A DNA stretch of 64,000 nucleotides from JALORV01 sp963766365 (GTDB lineage Bacteria; Pseudomonadota; Gammaproteobacteria; Burkholderiales; Burkholderiaceae_F), in the NCBI GenBank assembly GCA_963766365.1, contig CAVXZK010000004.1, positions 114,904-178,903 on the forward strand, given 5' to 3'. Positions 27,748 to 37,581 of the stretch are shown piece after piece. Both the position numbers and the translations under genes were made by a program. Each line of letters starts with the position of its first letter. Positions within the stretch are counted from its first letter, which is position 1. Under the pieces are notes generated by a model. It was not told where the DNA came from, searched no databases, and saw only the letters and a program-made list of their open reading frames with translations.

Positions 27748-28778
27748 CGATCCGCGTACTGCGTGCTGGCCTGCTGGCAACGGTGCAGGACCTTGGCCGA
27801 CCGGGCATGCAGCACCTCGCCATCGTGCCCGGAGGCGTGATGGATGCGGTGTCGCACCGGCTTGCCAATGCCCTGGTCGGCAACGACGGCAACGCCGCGA
27901 CACTCGAAATGGCGCTCGCCGGCCCGGAGCTCATGTTCGAGCGCGATGCGCTCGTCGCGTTGCACGGCGCGCGGTTCGAGCCCCATCTCGATGGCGTGCC
28001 GATGCCGGTGTCCCGTCCGGTGCTCGTGCGCGCCGGTTCGCAGGTGCGCCTGGGACGTGCCGTCGAAGGCGCATTCGCTTATCTCGCGGTGGCAGGCGGC
28101 ATCGCGGTGCCAACCGTGCTCGGTTCACGCAGCACCTATCTGCCCGGAGGCTTCGGCGGTCTGAACGGGCGAACTGTGGCCGCCGGCGTTCAATTGCCCG
28201 TGGCTCCTGACGCGGCAGAACTGGCGAGCGTACGGTTTGCGCAGCTGGCGCGCAGCGGCCGCACGGTGGCGGTGGGCAGCACGCCGGCGACCACGGTGCG
28301 CTGGTCGTGCCCGCTGCTTACGCTGCCGACAACGCACCCCGCCGTCGTGCGGGTGGTCGACGGCGTCCACGCGGAGTTCTTCGACAAGAAGTCGCGCTCC
28401 TCCTTCTTTGGCGAGCGCTGGCGTGTCGTGCCGGAATCAAACCGGATGGGCTACCGTCTGTCCGGGCCGACGCTGGCTCTCGTGGCGCCGCGCGAGATCA
28501 TGTCGCAGGGGGTGTGCTTCGGCACTGTTCAGGTCCCGGCGAGTGGGCAGCCGATCGTGCTGATGGCCGACCGACAGACGACCGGCGGCTATCCACGTAT
28601 CGCCGAAGTGGTGTGGGCGGACATCCCTCGAGTCGCTCAGGTCGCGCCCGGCAGCGCGGCGCTGCGCTTCGAGCGGGTGACGCTCGGCGCAGCGGACGCC
28701 GCGCGAGGCGAACTCGTGCAAAGGGTGAACGACATCATTGAACGACTGCGTTGGGAGTTTAGCGATGAAGTCCATTGA
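27744..28778 (+). CDS. pxpC: 5-oxoprolinase subunit PxpC (KipA / biotin-dependent carboxyltransferase-like)
   Basis: This 344-residue protein has the KipA (CT_A_B) fold: LLATVQDLGRPGMQHLAIVPGGVMD at the start, AYLAVAGGIAVPTVLGSRSTYLPGGFGG near residues 112-139, FFGERWRVVPESNRMGYRLSGP, and PIVLMADRQTTGGYPRIAEV near the end. Despite the historical carboxyltransferase label it acts with PxpA and PxpB in cleaving 5-oxoproline. It overlaps pxpB by 4 bases and pxpA by 14 bases, an unbroken coupled operon in the order B-C-A. Confidence 0.92.
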   Translation: MTIRVLRAGLLATVQDLGRPGMQHLAIVPGGVMDAVSHRLANALVGNDGNAATLEMALAGPELMFERDALVALHGARFEPHLDGVPMPVSRPVLVRAGSQVRLGRAVEGAFAYLAVAGGIAVPTVLGSRSTYLPGGFGGLNGRTVAAGVQLPVAPDAAELASVRFAQLARSGRTVAVGSTPATTVRWSCPLLTLPTTHPAVVRVVDGVHAEFFDKKSRSSFFGERWRVVPESNRMGYRLSGPTLALVAPREIMSQGVCFGTVQVPASGQPIVLMADRQTTGGYPRIAEVVWADIPRVAQVAPGSAALRFERVTLGAADAARGELVQRVNDIIERLRWEFSDEVH

Positions 28779-29523
28779 CCTGAACTGCGACATGGGCGAG
28801 AGCTTTGGCGCCTGGAAAATGGGCGACGACGCGACCATCATGCCGCTCATCACCTCGGCCAACGTGGCTGCCGGTTTCCATGCCGGCGACCCGACGTCGA
28901 TCCGCGAGACGGTGCGTCTCGCCGTCGAAAACCGCGTGGCGGTGGGCGCGCACCCGTCGCTGCCCGACCTCGCCGGATTCGGCCGCCGCGTGATGAAGGT
29001 GACTGCGCGCGAGGTCTACGATCTCGTGCTTTATCAGGGCGGTGCCGTGGCGGCCTTCGCTCGTGGTGCGGGAAGTGCGTTGCACCACGTCAAGCCACAT
29101 GGTGCGCTATACAACATGGCCGCGAAGGATGAGGCGCTCGCTGACGCGATCGCCGCCGCGGTGAAAGATCTCGGCGCCGATGTTCTTCTGTACGGTCTTG
29201 CAGGAAGCGCAATGATCGGGGCGGCCGCCCGACACGGCGTGCGGGCCGTCGCGGAGGTGTTTGCGGACCGCTCCTATCAGTCGGATGGAACGCTTACGCC
29301 GCGAGGGTCGCCCGGCGCGATGATCACCGATGAGCGTGCCGCCGTGGACCAGGTGCTGTCGATGATCGAGCGGGGAACCGTTCGTTCGCTGGAGGGTGTC
29401 GACGTGCCGGTCGCTGCCGGCACGCTCTGCCTGCATGGCGACCAGCCGGGTGCCGTTGCATTCGCGCGCGCCTTGCGGGCGACGTTTGCCGACCGCGGAA
29501 TCGTGGTCGAGGTGCCCGCGTGA
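28765..29523 (+). CDS. pxpA: 5-oxoprolinase subunit PxpA (LamB/YcsF family)
   Basis: This 252-residue protein begins with the diagnostic IDLNCDMGESFGAWKMGDD and has ITSANVAAGFHAGDP, VGAHPSLPDLAGFGRR, HVKPHGALYNMAAKD, EVFADRSYQSDGTLTPR and LCLHGDQPGAV. These are the conserved segments of the YcsF family, now known as the A subunit of 5-oxoprolinase. ATG 28765 has GGGAG 7 bases upstream. Translation of this start should depend on ribosomes finishing pxpC. Confidence 0.94.
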   Translation: MKSIDLNCDMGESFGAWKMGDDATIMPLITSANVAAGFHAGDPTSIRETVRLAVENRVAVGAHPSLPDLAGFGRRVMKVTAREVYDLVLYQGGAVAAFARGAGSALHHVKPHGALYNMAAKDEALADAIAAAVKDLGADVLLYGLAGSAMIGAAARHGVRAVAEVFADRSYQSDGTLTPRGSPGAMITDERAAVDQVLSMIERGTVRSLEGVDVPVAAGTLCLHGDQPGAVAFARALRATFADRGIVVEVPA

Positions 29524-29571
29524 TGCCGCCCCTCATTTACTCGACCCGGAAAACATGAAGAGGATTGCTCA

Positions 29572-29820
29572 ATGAACGAACCGGCTGCCTTGCCGCCATT
29601 GCCCGACCGTCTCTCGACGGATGAGCACAGCCCCCATTACGTCGCTGCCGTGCTCGAACATGAGGTCGGCGTCCGCTTCAATGAACGGGAACGTTTCGAC
29701 GTCGAGGAGTACTGCATCAGCGAGGGGTGGATAAAGGTGCCGGCCGGCAGGACACTCGACCGCAGAGGCCGGCCGCTGCTGATCACGCTCAAGGGCAAGG
29801 TCGACGTGTTCTATCGCTGA
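29572..29820 (+). CDS. DUF3297 family protein
   Basis: This 82-residue soluble protein shows the full family pattern: PPLPDRLSTDEHSPHYVAAVLEHEVGVRFN, then RFDVEEYCISEGWIKVPAGRTLDRRGRPLLITLKGKVDVFY (quoted in parts; residues about 8-38 and 41-81). No function is established. It lies 48 bases after pxpA in the same direction and may be the last gene of that transcript. Confidence 0.88.
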   Translation: MNEPAALPPLPDRLSTDEHSPHYVAAVLEHEVGVRFNERERFDVEEYCISEGWIKVPAGRTLDRRGRPLLITLKGKVDVFYR

Positions 29821-29831
29821 CGCTCGCTCAA

Positions 29832-29844
29832 CCGGGAATCCCGG
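29832..29844. terminator. Short palindrome after the DUF3297 gene
   Basis: CCGGGA-A-TCCCGG starts 11 bases after the stop. It could form a small hairpin but has no loop room and no T-run, so it is at best a weak transcription-end candidate. The rest of 29845-30173 holds no gene that I can support. Confidence 0.2.
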
Positions 29845-30173
29845 TCAGCAGGCTGATCCAGCGCCGGCGTCGTCGCCTCGCGCAGCGAGGAGTGCGTTCA
29901 GCCGCGTTCGAGGCCAGCTTGTACTGCTCGAGCGCCCTGACCAAGGCCAGCCGCCCCTAAGGCAGGAGCTCGGCGTTGCTCTGCAGCTTCATCGAACCCT
30001 CTTTGCCTGGGACGTCGTTCATGCGTAACTTGCCTCGCTTGCCATACGACTGCAGCCCAAGGCAAGGTCACAGCCAGTGCGTGGGGTCTGGGGCCGGCTG
30101 GCACTCACAATCGACGTCGAGGAGAAGGGGGCACGATCCGGAGCCTCCCCGGTACGCCAAGTTGAAATCTCGC

Positions 30174-31412
30174 CTAGGGCCGGCTGGTCGCCTCGTTGAG
30201 GATCAACGCTGCTGCATCGGCCAGCACCTGGCAACCGAGCACGATGTCATCTTCACGACTGTCCTCCGCGAAATCGTGGCTGACGCCGCCAATCGACGGA
30301 ATGAAGAGCATCGCCGAGGGCAGACATGCGGACACGATGCCGGCATCGTGAAACGCCCCGCTGGGCATGCGCTGCCAGCGTCCGGGCGCGTGGCGCTCTG
30401 CCGCCGCTTCGATATGCGCCCGTAGGGCAGGGTCCATAAGCGTGGGCGGGATCGGCGCCCGCGTCGGGATCGCTTCGATCGTGACACCGCCCCGCTCATT
30501 TATCTCCGATACCAGGCGGGCAACCACCGCCTCGAACGCATCGAGCGGTGCATCCGAGACGTCCCGGAACTGCAGGTCGAGTTCTGCGTAGCCCGGCACG
30601 ATCGACGCTGCGTTCGGCTCGACGCGCACTCGCCCCATGGTCCAGACGCTGCGCTCGGCGGCCACTTCCGGAAACTCCGCATTGATTCGGTGCGCAAACT
30701 CATAGAGCGCCGAGGCTGCATCGCGGCGGCGCGCCATCATCGTTGTGCCCGCATGGTTCTGCTGGCCGCGAAACACGAAGCGGATGCTGCGCATGCCGAC
30801 GATGCCGGTCACCACCCCGATGCGGTGTCCGGCCTCTTCCAGATGCGGTCCCTGTTCGATGTGCGCCTCGACGAAGCCGACATAGCGCTCGCGCGCGAGC
30901 CGCAGGCGCGGCACCCCTGCGAGGCCCGATTCGCGCAGCGCATCCGCGAGTGCCACGCCGCGGCTGTCCGCGACTCCGCGTTCCATCTCCGGCGTCAGCG
31001 TGCCGGTCAGGGAACGGCTGCCGAGGCAGCCGACAAAGCGCGACTCTTCGTCCTGAAACGACACCACGTCCACGGCCAGTGTCCGCGTGCCGTCGTCCGC
31101 GGCGAGTGCACGTGCCACTTCCAGCGCGCAGATCACGCCCAAGGCACCGTCGAGCCATCCCCCGGTTGGCTGGGTGTCGGAGTGAGAGCCCAGGAGCAAG
31201 GCCGTGCCGGGCTGTCGCGCGCGGCCGAACACGTTGCCTACGCCATCGATGGTCGTTTCGAGTCCCGCCTCCTCGAAACGGCGCTTGAGCCAGCGCCGCG
31301 CCTCCATGTCGGCAGCGCTGAACGCCGGTCGCACAACGCCGCGGCCCTGCGCGCCGATGGCGCGCAGTTCACGCAGGTCGGCCAGTAGCCGATGGGGGTC
31401 GATACCGGGCAT
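30174..31412 (-). CDS. M20-family amidohydrolase (allantoate / N-carbamoyl-L-amino-acid hydrolase type)
   Basis: This 412-residue zinc hydrolase is of the AllC/HyuC type. It has LLLGSHSDTQPTGGWLDGALGV with metal-binding His and Asp (near residues 75-90), FQDEESRFVGCLGSRSLTG with the catalytic Glu, AHIEQGPHLEEAG, QQNHAGTTMMARRRDA (dimerisation domain) and MPSGAFHDAGIVS near the end. Such enzymes remove the carbamoyl group from ureido compounds and release ammonia and carbon dioxide. Neighbouring pxpBCA suggests a shared theme of cyclic-amide nitrogen salvage, but the substrate (allantoate, N-carbamoyl amino acid or beta-ureidopropionate) is not determined. Confidence 0.88.
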   Translation of the reverse strand: MPGIDPHRLLADLRELRAIGAQGRGVVRPAFSAADMEARRWLKRRFEEAGLETTIDGVGNVFGRARQPGTALLLGSHSDTQPTGGWLDGALGVICALEVARALAADDGTRTLAVDVVSFQDEESRFVGCLGSRSLTGTLTPEMERGVADSRGVALADALRESGLAGVPRLRLARERYVGFVEAHIEQGPHLEEAGHRIGVVTGIVGMRSIRFVFRGQQNHAGTTMMARRRDAASALYEFAHRINAEFPEVAAERSVWTMGRVRVEPNAASIVPGYAELDLQFRDVSDAPLDAFEAVVARLVSEINERGGVTIEAIPTRAPIPPTLMDPALRAHIEAAAERHAPGRWQRMPSGAFHDAGIVSACLPSAMLFIPSIGGVSHDFAEDSREDDIVLGCQVLADAAALILNEATSRP

Positions 31413-31496
31413 ATGCCTATTCTATGAGCCGACTGATGATGCGAGCCGTACGGTCCAGCCGGAGAAGGTCCGGTCTCCGGAACGTTGCGGTTAAGG

Positions 31497-32339
31497 TCAA
31501 ACGGATTGCATCTGGCGCCGCAGTTTCTCCTCCGCGAGCGCGTCTTCCACTTCACGTATGACGCCCACCAGATCGACTGCGGCCAACTGCTGCACGAATG
31601 TCCCGCTGAGTTCAGCGTCCGGCTGCAGGTCGCCACGCACATAACGGTCCCAGATTTCGGCCCCGTAATTCGAATCGAGCAGATCGGGGGCGAAGCGACC
31701 GAAAAAGTTGCGCAGGTTTGCGACGTCACGCAGCAGCATGCGGCTCGCGTGATTGTTTCCGGCCGCGTCCACGGCCTGTGGCAGATCGATGATCATCGGA
31801 CCGTCCTCCCCGAGCAGCACGTTGAACTCCGACAGATCGCCATGGACGACACCGGCCGCCAGCATGCGCACCACTTCCTTGATCAGCGTCTGATGGTGCG
31901 CACGGGCCTGCTCAGGCGTGAAGACGACGTCGTTGAGTCGGGGCGCGGCATCACCGTCGACACCGGTCACGAGTTCCATCAGCAGGACGCCATCCACAAA
32001 ATTGAACGGCCTGGGGACACGTACGCCTGCGGCGGCCAGCCGGTACAGTGCGTCGACCTCGGCGCTCTGCCAGGCCGCTTCCGTTGCCTGGCGACCGAAG
32101 CGCGTGCCCTTGGCCATTGCACGCGCCTGGCGCGTGTTCTTGACCTTGCGATTCTCGGTGTAATCAACGGCCTGACGGAAGCTACGCTGCGTGGCCTGCT
32201 TGTAGACCTTGGCGCAGCGCGTTTCCTCGCCGCAGCGAACCACGTAGACAGCGGCCTCTTTGCCGCTCATCAACTGCCGCACCACCGTGTCGATCAGGCC
32301 TTCTTCGATCAACGCTTGCAATCGCTTGGGAGCTTTCAT
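31497..32339 (-). CDS. RIO1-type serine/threonine kinase (PA4780-like)
   Basis: This 280-residue atypical kinase has a P-loop LMSGKEAAVYVVRCGEE, the RIO-specific flexible loop FRQAVDYTENRKVKNTRQARA, the catalytic loop VVHGDLSEFNVLL (near residues 164-176) with Asp and Asn, and the metal loop IIDLPQAVD where Asp replaces the DFG Asp. All catalytic residues are present. Bacterial RIO kinases of this length are widespread, but their targets are poorly known. It is divergent from the EF-hand gene. Confidence 0.88.
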   Translation of the reverse strand: MKAPKRLQALIEEGLIDTVVRQLMSGKEAAVYVVRCGEETRCAKVYKQATQRSFRQAVDYTENRKVKNTRQARAMAKGTRFGRQATEAAWQSAEVDALYRLAAAGVRVPRPFNFVDGVLLMELVTGVDGDAAPRLNDVVFTPEQARAHHQTLIKEVVRMLAAGVVHGDLSEFNVLLGEDGPMIIDLPQAVDAAGNNHASRMLLRDVANLRNFFGRFAPDLLDSNYGAEIWDRYVRGDLQPDAELSGTFVQQLAAVDLVGVIREVEDALAEEKLRRQMQSV

Positions 32340-32459
32340 GCCGCCATTGTGCGCGACAGTCTTCTGCCGCCTTCTTCTGGGCCTAGGGGCCGGGTTGCGC
32401 GGCGGTGCGATACTGCGATCTTGCTTCCGTCGGTGCGCCGACCTTTCCGGGGGACATTC

Positions 32460-32888
32460 ATGAGATCGTGGTATTCCTTTGCGCGTCGCGTCGCTGTCGC
32501 GGGCCTGCTGGCACTTTCATTCGGCGGCTTGCAGGCACAGACGCGACCGCCCATGCCGACCGACGACGAGTTGCGCAGCGCGTTCAATGCCGCCGATGTG
32601 AACAAGGACGGTGTGATTGACATCGACGAATCGGTGGGCAATGCAATCCTCATCTTTGCGAGCCTGGACCAGAACAAGGACAGGTTTCTTTCCTTCGATG
32701 AATTGCCGGGCTACGACCCGAACCGGCTGAGGCGCGCCGACCGGGACGATGACGGCAAGCTTTCCGTGGGCGAAGTCGCGTCCGATCGTGTGTGGGAGTT
32801 CTTCGAGGCTGATACTGACCGCAACGGCGTTGTCACCTTCGAGGAAGTCCGCCTCTACATCATCAAGGTGCGCAGTCCGCGCAAGTAG
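32460..32888 (+). CDS. Secreted EF-hand calcium-binding protein
   Basis: This 142-residue protein has a signal peptide (RRVAVAGLLALSFGGLQA|QT) and four EF-hand-like loops: DVNKDGVIDIDE, DQNKDRFLSFDE, DRDDDGKLSVGE and DTDRNGVVTFEE. Three have full sets of acidic ligands; the second has Arg where Gly is usual. It should bind calcium in the periplasm or outside the cell. ATG 32460 follows GGGGGAC. It lies 10 bases upstream of the glycine-zipper lipoprotein, so the two are probably co-transcribed. Confidence 0.85.
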   Translation: MRSWYSFARRVAVAGLLALSFGGLQAQTRPPMPTDDELRSAFNAADVNKDGVIDIDESVGNAILIFASLDQNKDRFLSFDELPGYDPNRLRRADRDDDGKLSVGEVASDRVWEFFEADTDRNGVVTFEEVRLYIIKVRSPRK

Positions 32889-32898
32889 GAGACTAGCG

Positions 32899-33141
32899 AT
32901 GAAGAACGTTCAGCGTTTGAGGGTTGCAGCGGTTGCCGCACTTGCGGTCCTGGGCCTGGGCAGCTGCGCGAACATGACTCCGCAGGAACAGAACAGGGCG
33001 ACGGGGCAGGTCGTGGGTGGCGTCACCGGCGCCGCGCTTGGCTCGCTGGTTGGCGGTGGCACCGGACGCACCGTGGCGATTGCCTCGGGTGCGGTGATTG
33101 GCACGGTGGTTGGTGGGCAGGTCGGCAGCCAGAAAAAGTAG
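32899..33141 (+). CDS. Glycine-zipper 2TM lipoprotein (OsmB/SlyB-like)
   Basis: This 80-residue protein has a signal peptide with lipobox LGLGSC|ANM and a glycine-zipper stretch GQVVGGVTGAALGSLVGGG followed by AIASGAVIGTVVGGQVG. Such small outer-membrane lipoproteins are often stress induced. An AGGAGA site precedes ATG 32899. Confidence 0.85.
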   Translation: MKNVQRLRVAAVAALAVLGLGSCANMTPQEQNRATGQVVGGVTGAALGSLVGGGTGRTVAIASGAVIGTVVGGQVGSQKK

Positions 33142-33310
33142 TCGCGCCGCAGCCCGCGTCGAAGCTCGGCCCCAGTCATCATGCGCGACGTGACAGCCTG
33201 ACCAGCTGGGGCGCCGTACGCCCGGCTCGATCCGACCGCGATCTTCTGTTTCTGGCGCAAGCCGCCCGCACTGACAGTGACGCGAGTTCGCGTGGGTCAC
33301 AATCTGGCGG

Positions 33311-34863
33311 CTACCAGGTGTACTGCACCGTGTAGCGCACGACTGCCTCGGCTCCGGGTGCGATCGTGACCGGGAACACGACGGTGCGCGCATCATCCTT
33401 GCGGTAGTCGTGCGACTTCGACGTGATGTTCCAGTTGACCCAGCGGTAGAGGTTCTCCTTCACCATCACCTCGACGCGCTCCTTCTTGTGGTTGCGCAGG
33501 CGACCTCGATCTCCTCGTCCATCGTCTTGCGCGAGGTGTCGACGCGGAAGTCGAGCTGCTTGCGCTCGCCGACGACGTCGAAGGCAGCTGCCCAGCTTGA
33601 TCAGCACTTTCTCGTCTTCGCGGCGTGTGGTCGATGGCGTCCTCGCCGATGAACTCCAGCGTCTGGTCGGCCGGATCGAGCTTGCTCACGCGCACCCGGC
33701 CCGGCCGGCAGTGGCATGCCCATGCCCAGTCGGCCTCGGCGTTCGCGAACCGCAGGTAGATGTCAACTTTGCTGGTTGCCCTGCACGCCGAAGTTGCGGT
33801 CGGTGACGGGCGAGGGCAGGAAGCCGCGGTAGCCAGTCGGCAGCGCCGTAGTAGACCAGCAGCTTCTCGCACGGCACGCGTCGCGCGGCAGGGAACAGCT
33901 CGATCTGCTTGGTCGAGTTGTCGGGCAGGGTCGTCGTGCGGCCCGAGCGTGTACAGGTGGTACTCGAAGAAGGCTTTCTCCGCGAAGCCTTCGGACTCCT
34001 CCTTGCTGCGCAGGGCCTTGCTTGCCGGATACACGGCGTCGGCGACACCGACGGTGGTCGCGCGGTGCACGTCGCCCGCGATCAGCTTGAGACGGGCGTC
34101 GCCGTAGCTCGGCCCCCGACTGGTTGATGATGCTGACCCAGGCGCCGACGTCGATGCGGCCGCTGTTGGCGTCGTCGCCTTCGGCGAAGATGACGTTGTA
34201 GTCCGACCACCAGGTCATGCCCTGCGTCTGGTACGACACGCGTGTGCGGTGCGCACCGCCGCGCTGGGCATTCACGTCCCACACCAGGGTCGGCCGGGTG
34301 ATCAGTCCGCCGGGCAACGCCGGCAGCTTGACCCCGGCGTTGTGCGTTGCACCACCTGCACGCTGCCGTCGTCGCGCCTGCAGCACCAGCCCGCCCTGCG
34401 TCGACAGCAACGTGCCGTTGAAGGTTTCGGTGGCCTGGCCGCGCACCTGCTCGACGGTGATCGGGCGGTCGAGGTAGCGTTCTGCAGCAGCTTGTCGGTG
34501 CTGACCAGGTCGAACTGGTAGTTCTGCTCGAGCACGGTCGTGCCCTTGCGGGTCGGTGAGCGACTCGAAGACGACGGTGGTCGGGTCGATCAGCGCCGCG
34601 ACGTCGGTGAAGCGCACCGCGTTGCGTCCCTTGGTGAAGTCGAGGTCGCGCTCCTGCCGCACGACGGCGTAGCCGGGCACCGCGCCGCGTCCCGGCTGCC
34701 GATACAACTCGGGGGGAACGGCTCCGGGTGCCGCGCGGCTGTAGATCGTCAAGGCCGTGCCGGACGGCGGCGGCGTGGCCGTCGATCCCGGCGGGGCGTT
34801 GAGGCTCGCGGCCGCCACCGCGGCGGCCATGGAAGTCTTGGCGGCAAGGCTGATCGTCGACAT
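33311..34863 (-). pseudogene. DUF4139 domain protein gene broken by many frameshifts
   Basis: The intact product would be a secreted protein of about 510 residues starting MSTISLAAKTSMAAA at 34863 and ending VRYTVQYTW. Homology-like protein sequence continues to the end but hops between all three frames: VVFESLTDP, then EQNYQFDLVSTDKLLQ, YLDRPITVEQVRGQATETF, WWSDYNVIFAEGDDANSG, EKAFFEYHLYTLG, LFPAARRVPCEKLLVYY, YLRFANAEADW, RVRVSKLDPADQTLEFIGEDAIDHTP and VEVMVKENLYRWVNWNITSK. At least eight single-base shifts are needed. Several sit at short runs, for example an extra G in AAGGGCACG. Either the gene is freshly dead or this stretch holds sequence errors. The function of the family is unknown. 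Confidence 0.82.
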
Positions 34864-34993
34864 CGGGGGCTCCCGGCAGTGAAGTGATGCTGTAAACGCG
34901 CCGCGGCGCCGGACGGGGTTAACACCCGACGCCACCTCCCGATCGAAGCCATCGCCGCTGTCATACTCCGCGTGGACTTCCCAGGCCTGCCCG

Positions 34994-37498
34994 ATGACCC
35001 TTCCACAACTATTGAGCCAGGCGCTGCGCATGACCGGTCGTGACTGGCGCGCCGGCGAACTGCGGCTGCTTGCCGTGGCGCTGGTCATCGCTGTGGCCGC
35101 GGTGACCAGCGTCGGCTTCTTTGTCGACCGGCTGCGCCTGGGGCTGGAGCGCGACGCAGCGCAGCTGCTCGCTGCGGACCTGGTGCTCAGTTCCGACCAG
35201 CCGATCGGCGAGGTGCTGCGTGAGCAGGCGACGAAGGCGCGGCTGCAGACCGCCACGACGGTGACCTTCCCGAGCATGGCGCTGAACGGCGTCGACCTGG
35301 ATCGCAATGCGCTGGCTGCAGTGAAGGCGGTATCGGCCGGCTATCCGTTGCGCGGCACGATGCGCGTCGCCAGCCATTTCGGTGCCGCCGATGCGCCAAC
35401 GCGCGACGTGCCGGCACCCGGCACCGCGTGGGTCGATCCGCAACTGCTGCAGGCGATCGACGCGAGGCCCGGCGGCCTGCTGAAGCTCGGCGAGATGCAG
35501 TTCCGCATCGATCGCGTGATCGCCATCGAACCCGATCGCGGCGCCGGGTTCATCAACTTCGCGCCGCGCGTGATGATCAATCTGGCGGACCTGCCGGCGA
35601 CTCAGCTGGTGACGACCGGCAGCCGTGTCACGTACCGACTGCTCGCGGCCGGCGAGCGTGCGGCGGTGAAGGTCTTCGCCGACGGGCTCGAGCGCACCCT
35701 GCAGCGCGGCCAGCGGCTGGAAACGCTGGAGACCGGCCGTCCCGAGATGCAGCGCACGCTCGAGCGCGCGCAGCGCTTCCTGGCGCTGGTGGCGCTGCTG
35801 GCGGCGATGATCGCCGCGGTGGCTGTGGCGGCTGCGGCCCGCCGCTTCTCGCTGCGCCACCTGGACTCGTGCGCGATGATGCGCTGCCTCGGCCTTGCGC
35901 AGACGGACATCTTCCGGCTGTTTGGGCTGGAGTTCGTCATCGTCGGCGTGGTCGCATGCGCCTTGGGCGTGCTGATCGGCTTCGGGGCGCATTTCGCCTT
36001 GCTGGCCGCGCTCGGCTCGCTGATCAGGACAACGTTGCCGCTGCCGTCACTGCTGCCGGCGCTGCAGGGCGGCGCGGTGGGACTGGTGCTGCTGCTCGGC
36101 TTTGCGCTGCCACCGCTCGCGCAACTTCGCGCCGTGCCGCCGTTGCGCGTGCTGCGCAAGGACATCGGCTTGCCTTCGGGCCGCAGCAGCCTGGGTTATC
36201 TCGTCGGACTCGCCGGGTTCCTGTTGCTGCTGCTGTGGTCGTCCAACGACCTCAAGGTCGGGGCAGTGACCGCGGGCGGATTCGCCGGCGGGCTGGTGGT
36301 GTTCGCGCTGGCGGCGTGGGCGGTGCTGCAGTTGCTGAAACCGCTGCGCTCGATGACCGGCCGGCTCGGCATCTCGTGGCGCTTTGCCATCGCCGCCGTG
36401 CAGCGCCGTCCGGTGGCGACGATCGTGCAGCTGGTGTCGCTCGCGGTCGGAATCATGGCGCTGCTGCTGCTGACTGTCACCCGGACGGACCTCGTCAGTG
36501 CGTGGCGCAATGCGGCGCCGCCCGATGCGCCGAACCGCTTCGTCATCAACGTCCAGCCGGACCAGGTTGCCGGTGTAACGCGGCGACTGAAGGACGGCGG
36601 CATCGACGCCGAGCTCAGTCCGATGGTGCGTGGTCGGCTGGTCAAGCTCAACGGCAAGGCCGTCGGCCCGGAGAACTACACCGACGACCGCGCGCAGCGC
36701 CTGGTGGATCGCGAGTTCAACCTGTCGTACATGAAGGACGCGCCGGGGCACAACCGCATCACGGCCGGAACCTGGTTCCGCGACGGAGCCGATGAACTGT
36801 CGATCGAGGAGGGCATCGCAAAGACGCTCGGCATCACGCTCGGCGATGAGTTGACCTTCGACATCGCGGGCCAGACCGTGACCGCGCGCGCGAGCAGTCT
36901 GCGCAAGGTCAGCTGGGATTCGATGCGCGCGAACTTCTTCGTGCTGATGCCACCGTCGTTGCTGGCCGACAAGCCAGCGAGCTTCATCTCCGCGTTCCAT
37001 CTTCCGGAGGGCAAGGCGGCGCTGACCGGTGACCTGCTGCGCGAGTTTCCCAACCTGACGGTCATCGACACCACGGCGGTCTTCCGCCAGGTGCAGGCGG
37101 TGCTCGATCAGGTCATCGCGGCCGTCGAGTTCCTGTTCATCTTCACGCTGGCGGCGGGCGTCCTCGTGCTGTATTCGGCGCTGGCGGCGAGTCGCGACGA
37201 GCGCGTGCGCGAGGCCGGGCTGCTGCGCGCGCTAGGCGCCTCGCGGCAGCAGCTGTCGCGGGCACAACTGGCAGAGCTTGCCTGCATCGGTGCGCTGGCC
37301 GGGCTGCTGGCCGCGATCGGCGCCAGCGCGATCGGCTGGGCGCTGGCGAAGTTCGCGTTCGAGTTTGAGTACGCGATCTCGCCATGGGTGTTCGCGGCTG
37401 GCATCGGCGGCGGCGCCTTCTGCGCACTGGCCGGCGGCTACCTTGGTCTGCGCGGGGTACTCAAGACTCCGCCGCTCGCCACGCTGCGCGAGGCCTGA
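34994..37498 (+). CDS. FtsX-like ABC transporter permease (YbbP type)
   Basis: This 834-residue membrane protein has one N-terminal span, a long periplasmic domain, three central spans (about residues 255-370), further hydrophobic spans, a second periplasmic domain and three C-terminal spans ending in a FtsX domain with SALAASRDERVREAGLLRALGASRQQL. It fits YbbP, the permease of a MacB/LolCDE-like mechanotransmission ABC complex. The partner ATPase (YbbA type) is not adjacent on either side, which is unusual. Weak ribosome site at ATG 34994. Confidence 0.85.
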   Translation: MTLPQLLSQALRMTGRDWRAGELRLLAVALVIAVAAVTSVGFFVDRLRLGLERDAAQLLAADLVLSSDQPIGEVLREQATKARLQTATTVTFPSMALNGVDLDRNALAAVKAVSAGYPLRGTMRVASHFGAADAPTRDVPAPGTAWVDPQLLQAIDARPGGLLKLGEMQFRIDRVIAIEPDRGAGFINFAPRVMINLADLPATQLVTTGSRVTYRLLAAGERAAVKVFADGLERTLQRGQRLETLETGRPEMQRTLERAQRFLALVALLAAMIAAVAVAAAARRFSLRHLDSCAMMRCLGLAQTDIFRLFGLEFVIVGVVACALGVLIGFGAHFALLAALGSLIRTTLPLPSLLPALQGGAVGLVLLLGFALPPLAQLRAVPPLRVLRKDIGLPSGRSSLGYLVGLAGFLLLLLWSSNDLKVGAVTAGGFAGGLVVFALAAWAVLQLLKPLRSMTGRLGISWRFAIAAVQRRPVATIVQLVSLAVGIMALLLLTVTRTDLVSAWRNAAPPDAPNRFVINVQPDQVAGVTRRLKDGGIDAELSPMVRGRLVKLNGKAVGPENYTDDRAQRLVDREFNLSYMKDAPGHNRITAGTWFRDGADELSIEEGIAKTLGITLGDELTFDIAGQTVTARASSLRKVSWDSMRANFFVLMPPSLLADKPASFISAFHLPEGKAALTGDLLREFPNLTVIDTTAVFRQVQAVLDQVIAAVEFLFIFTLAAGVLVLYSALAASRDERVREAGLLRALGASRQQLSRAQLAELACIGALAGLLAAIGASAIGWALAKFAFEFEYAISPWVFAAGIGGGAFCALAGGYLGLRGVLKTPPLATLREA

Positions 37499-37581
37499 GC
37501 GGTCCGGACTGGCCCGGCGCAGCGAGGTTGACGCAGCGGCGCCGGCTGCAATACTTCGGCACCTGACTTTCATAAGACTCC

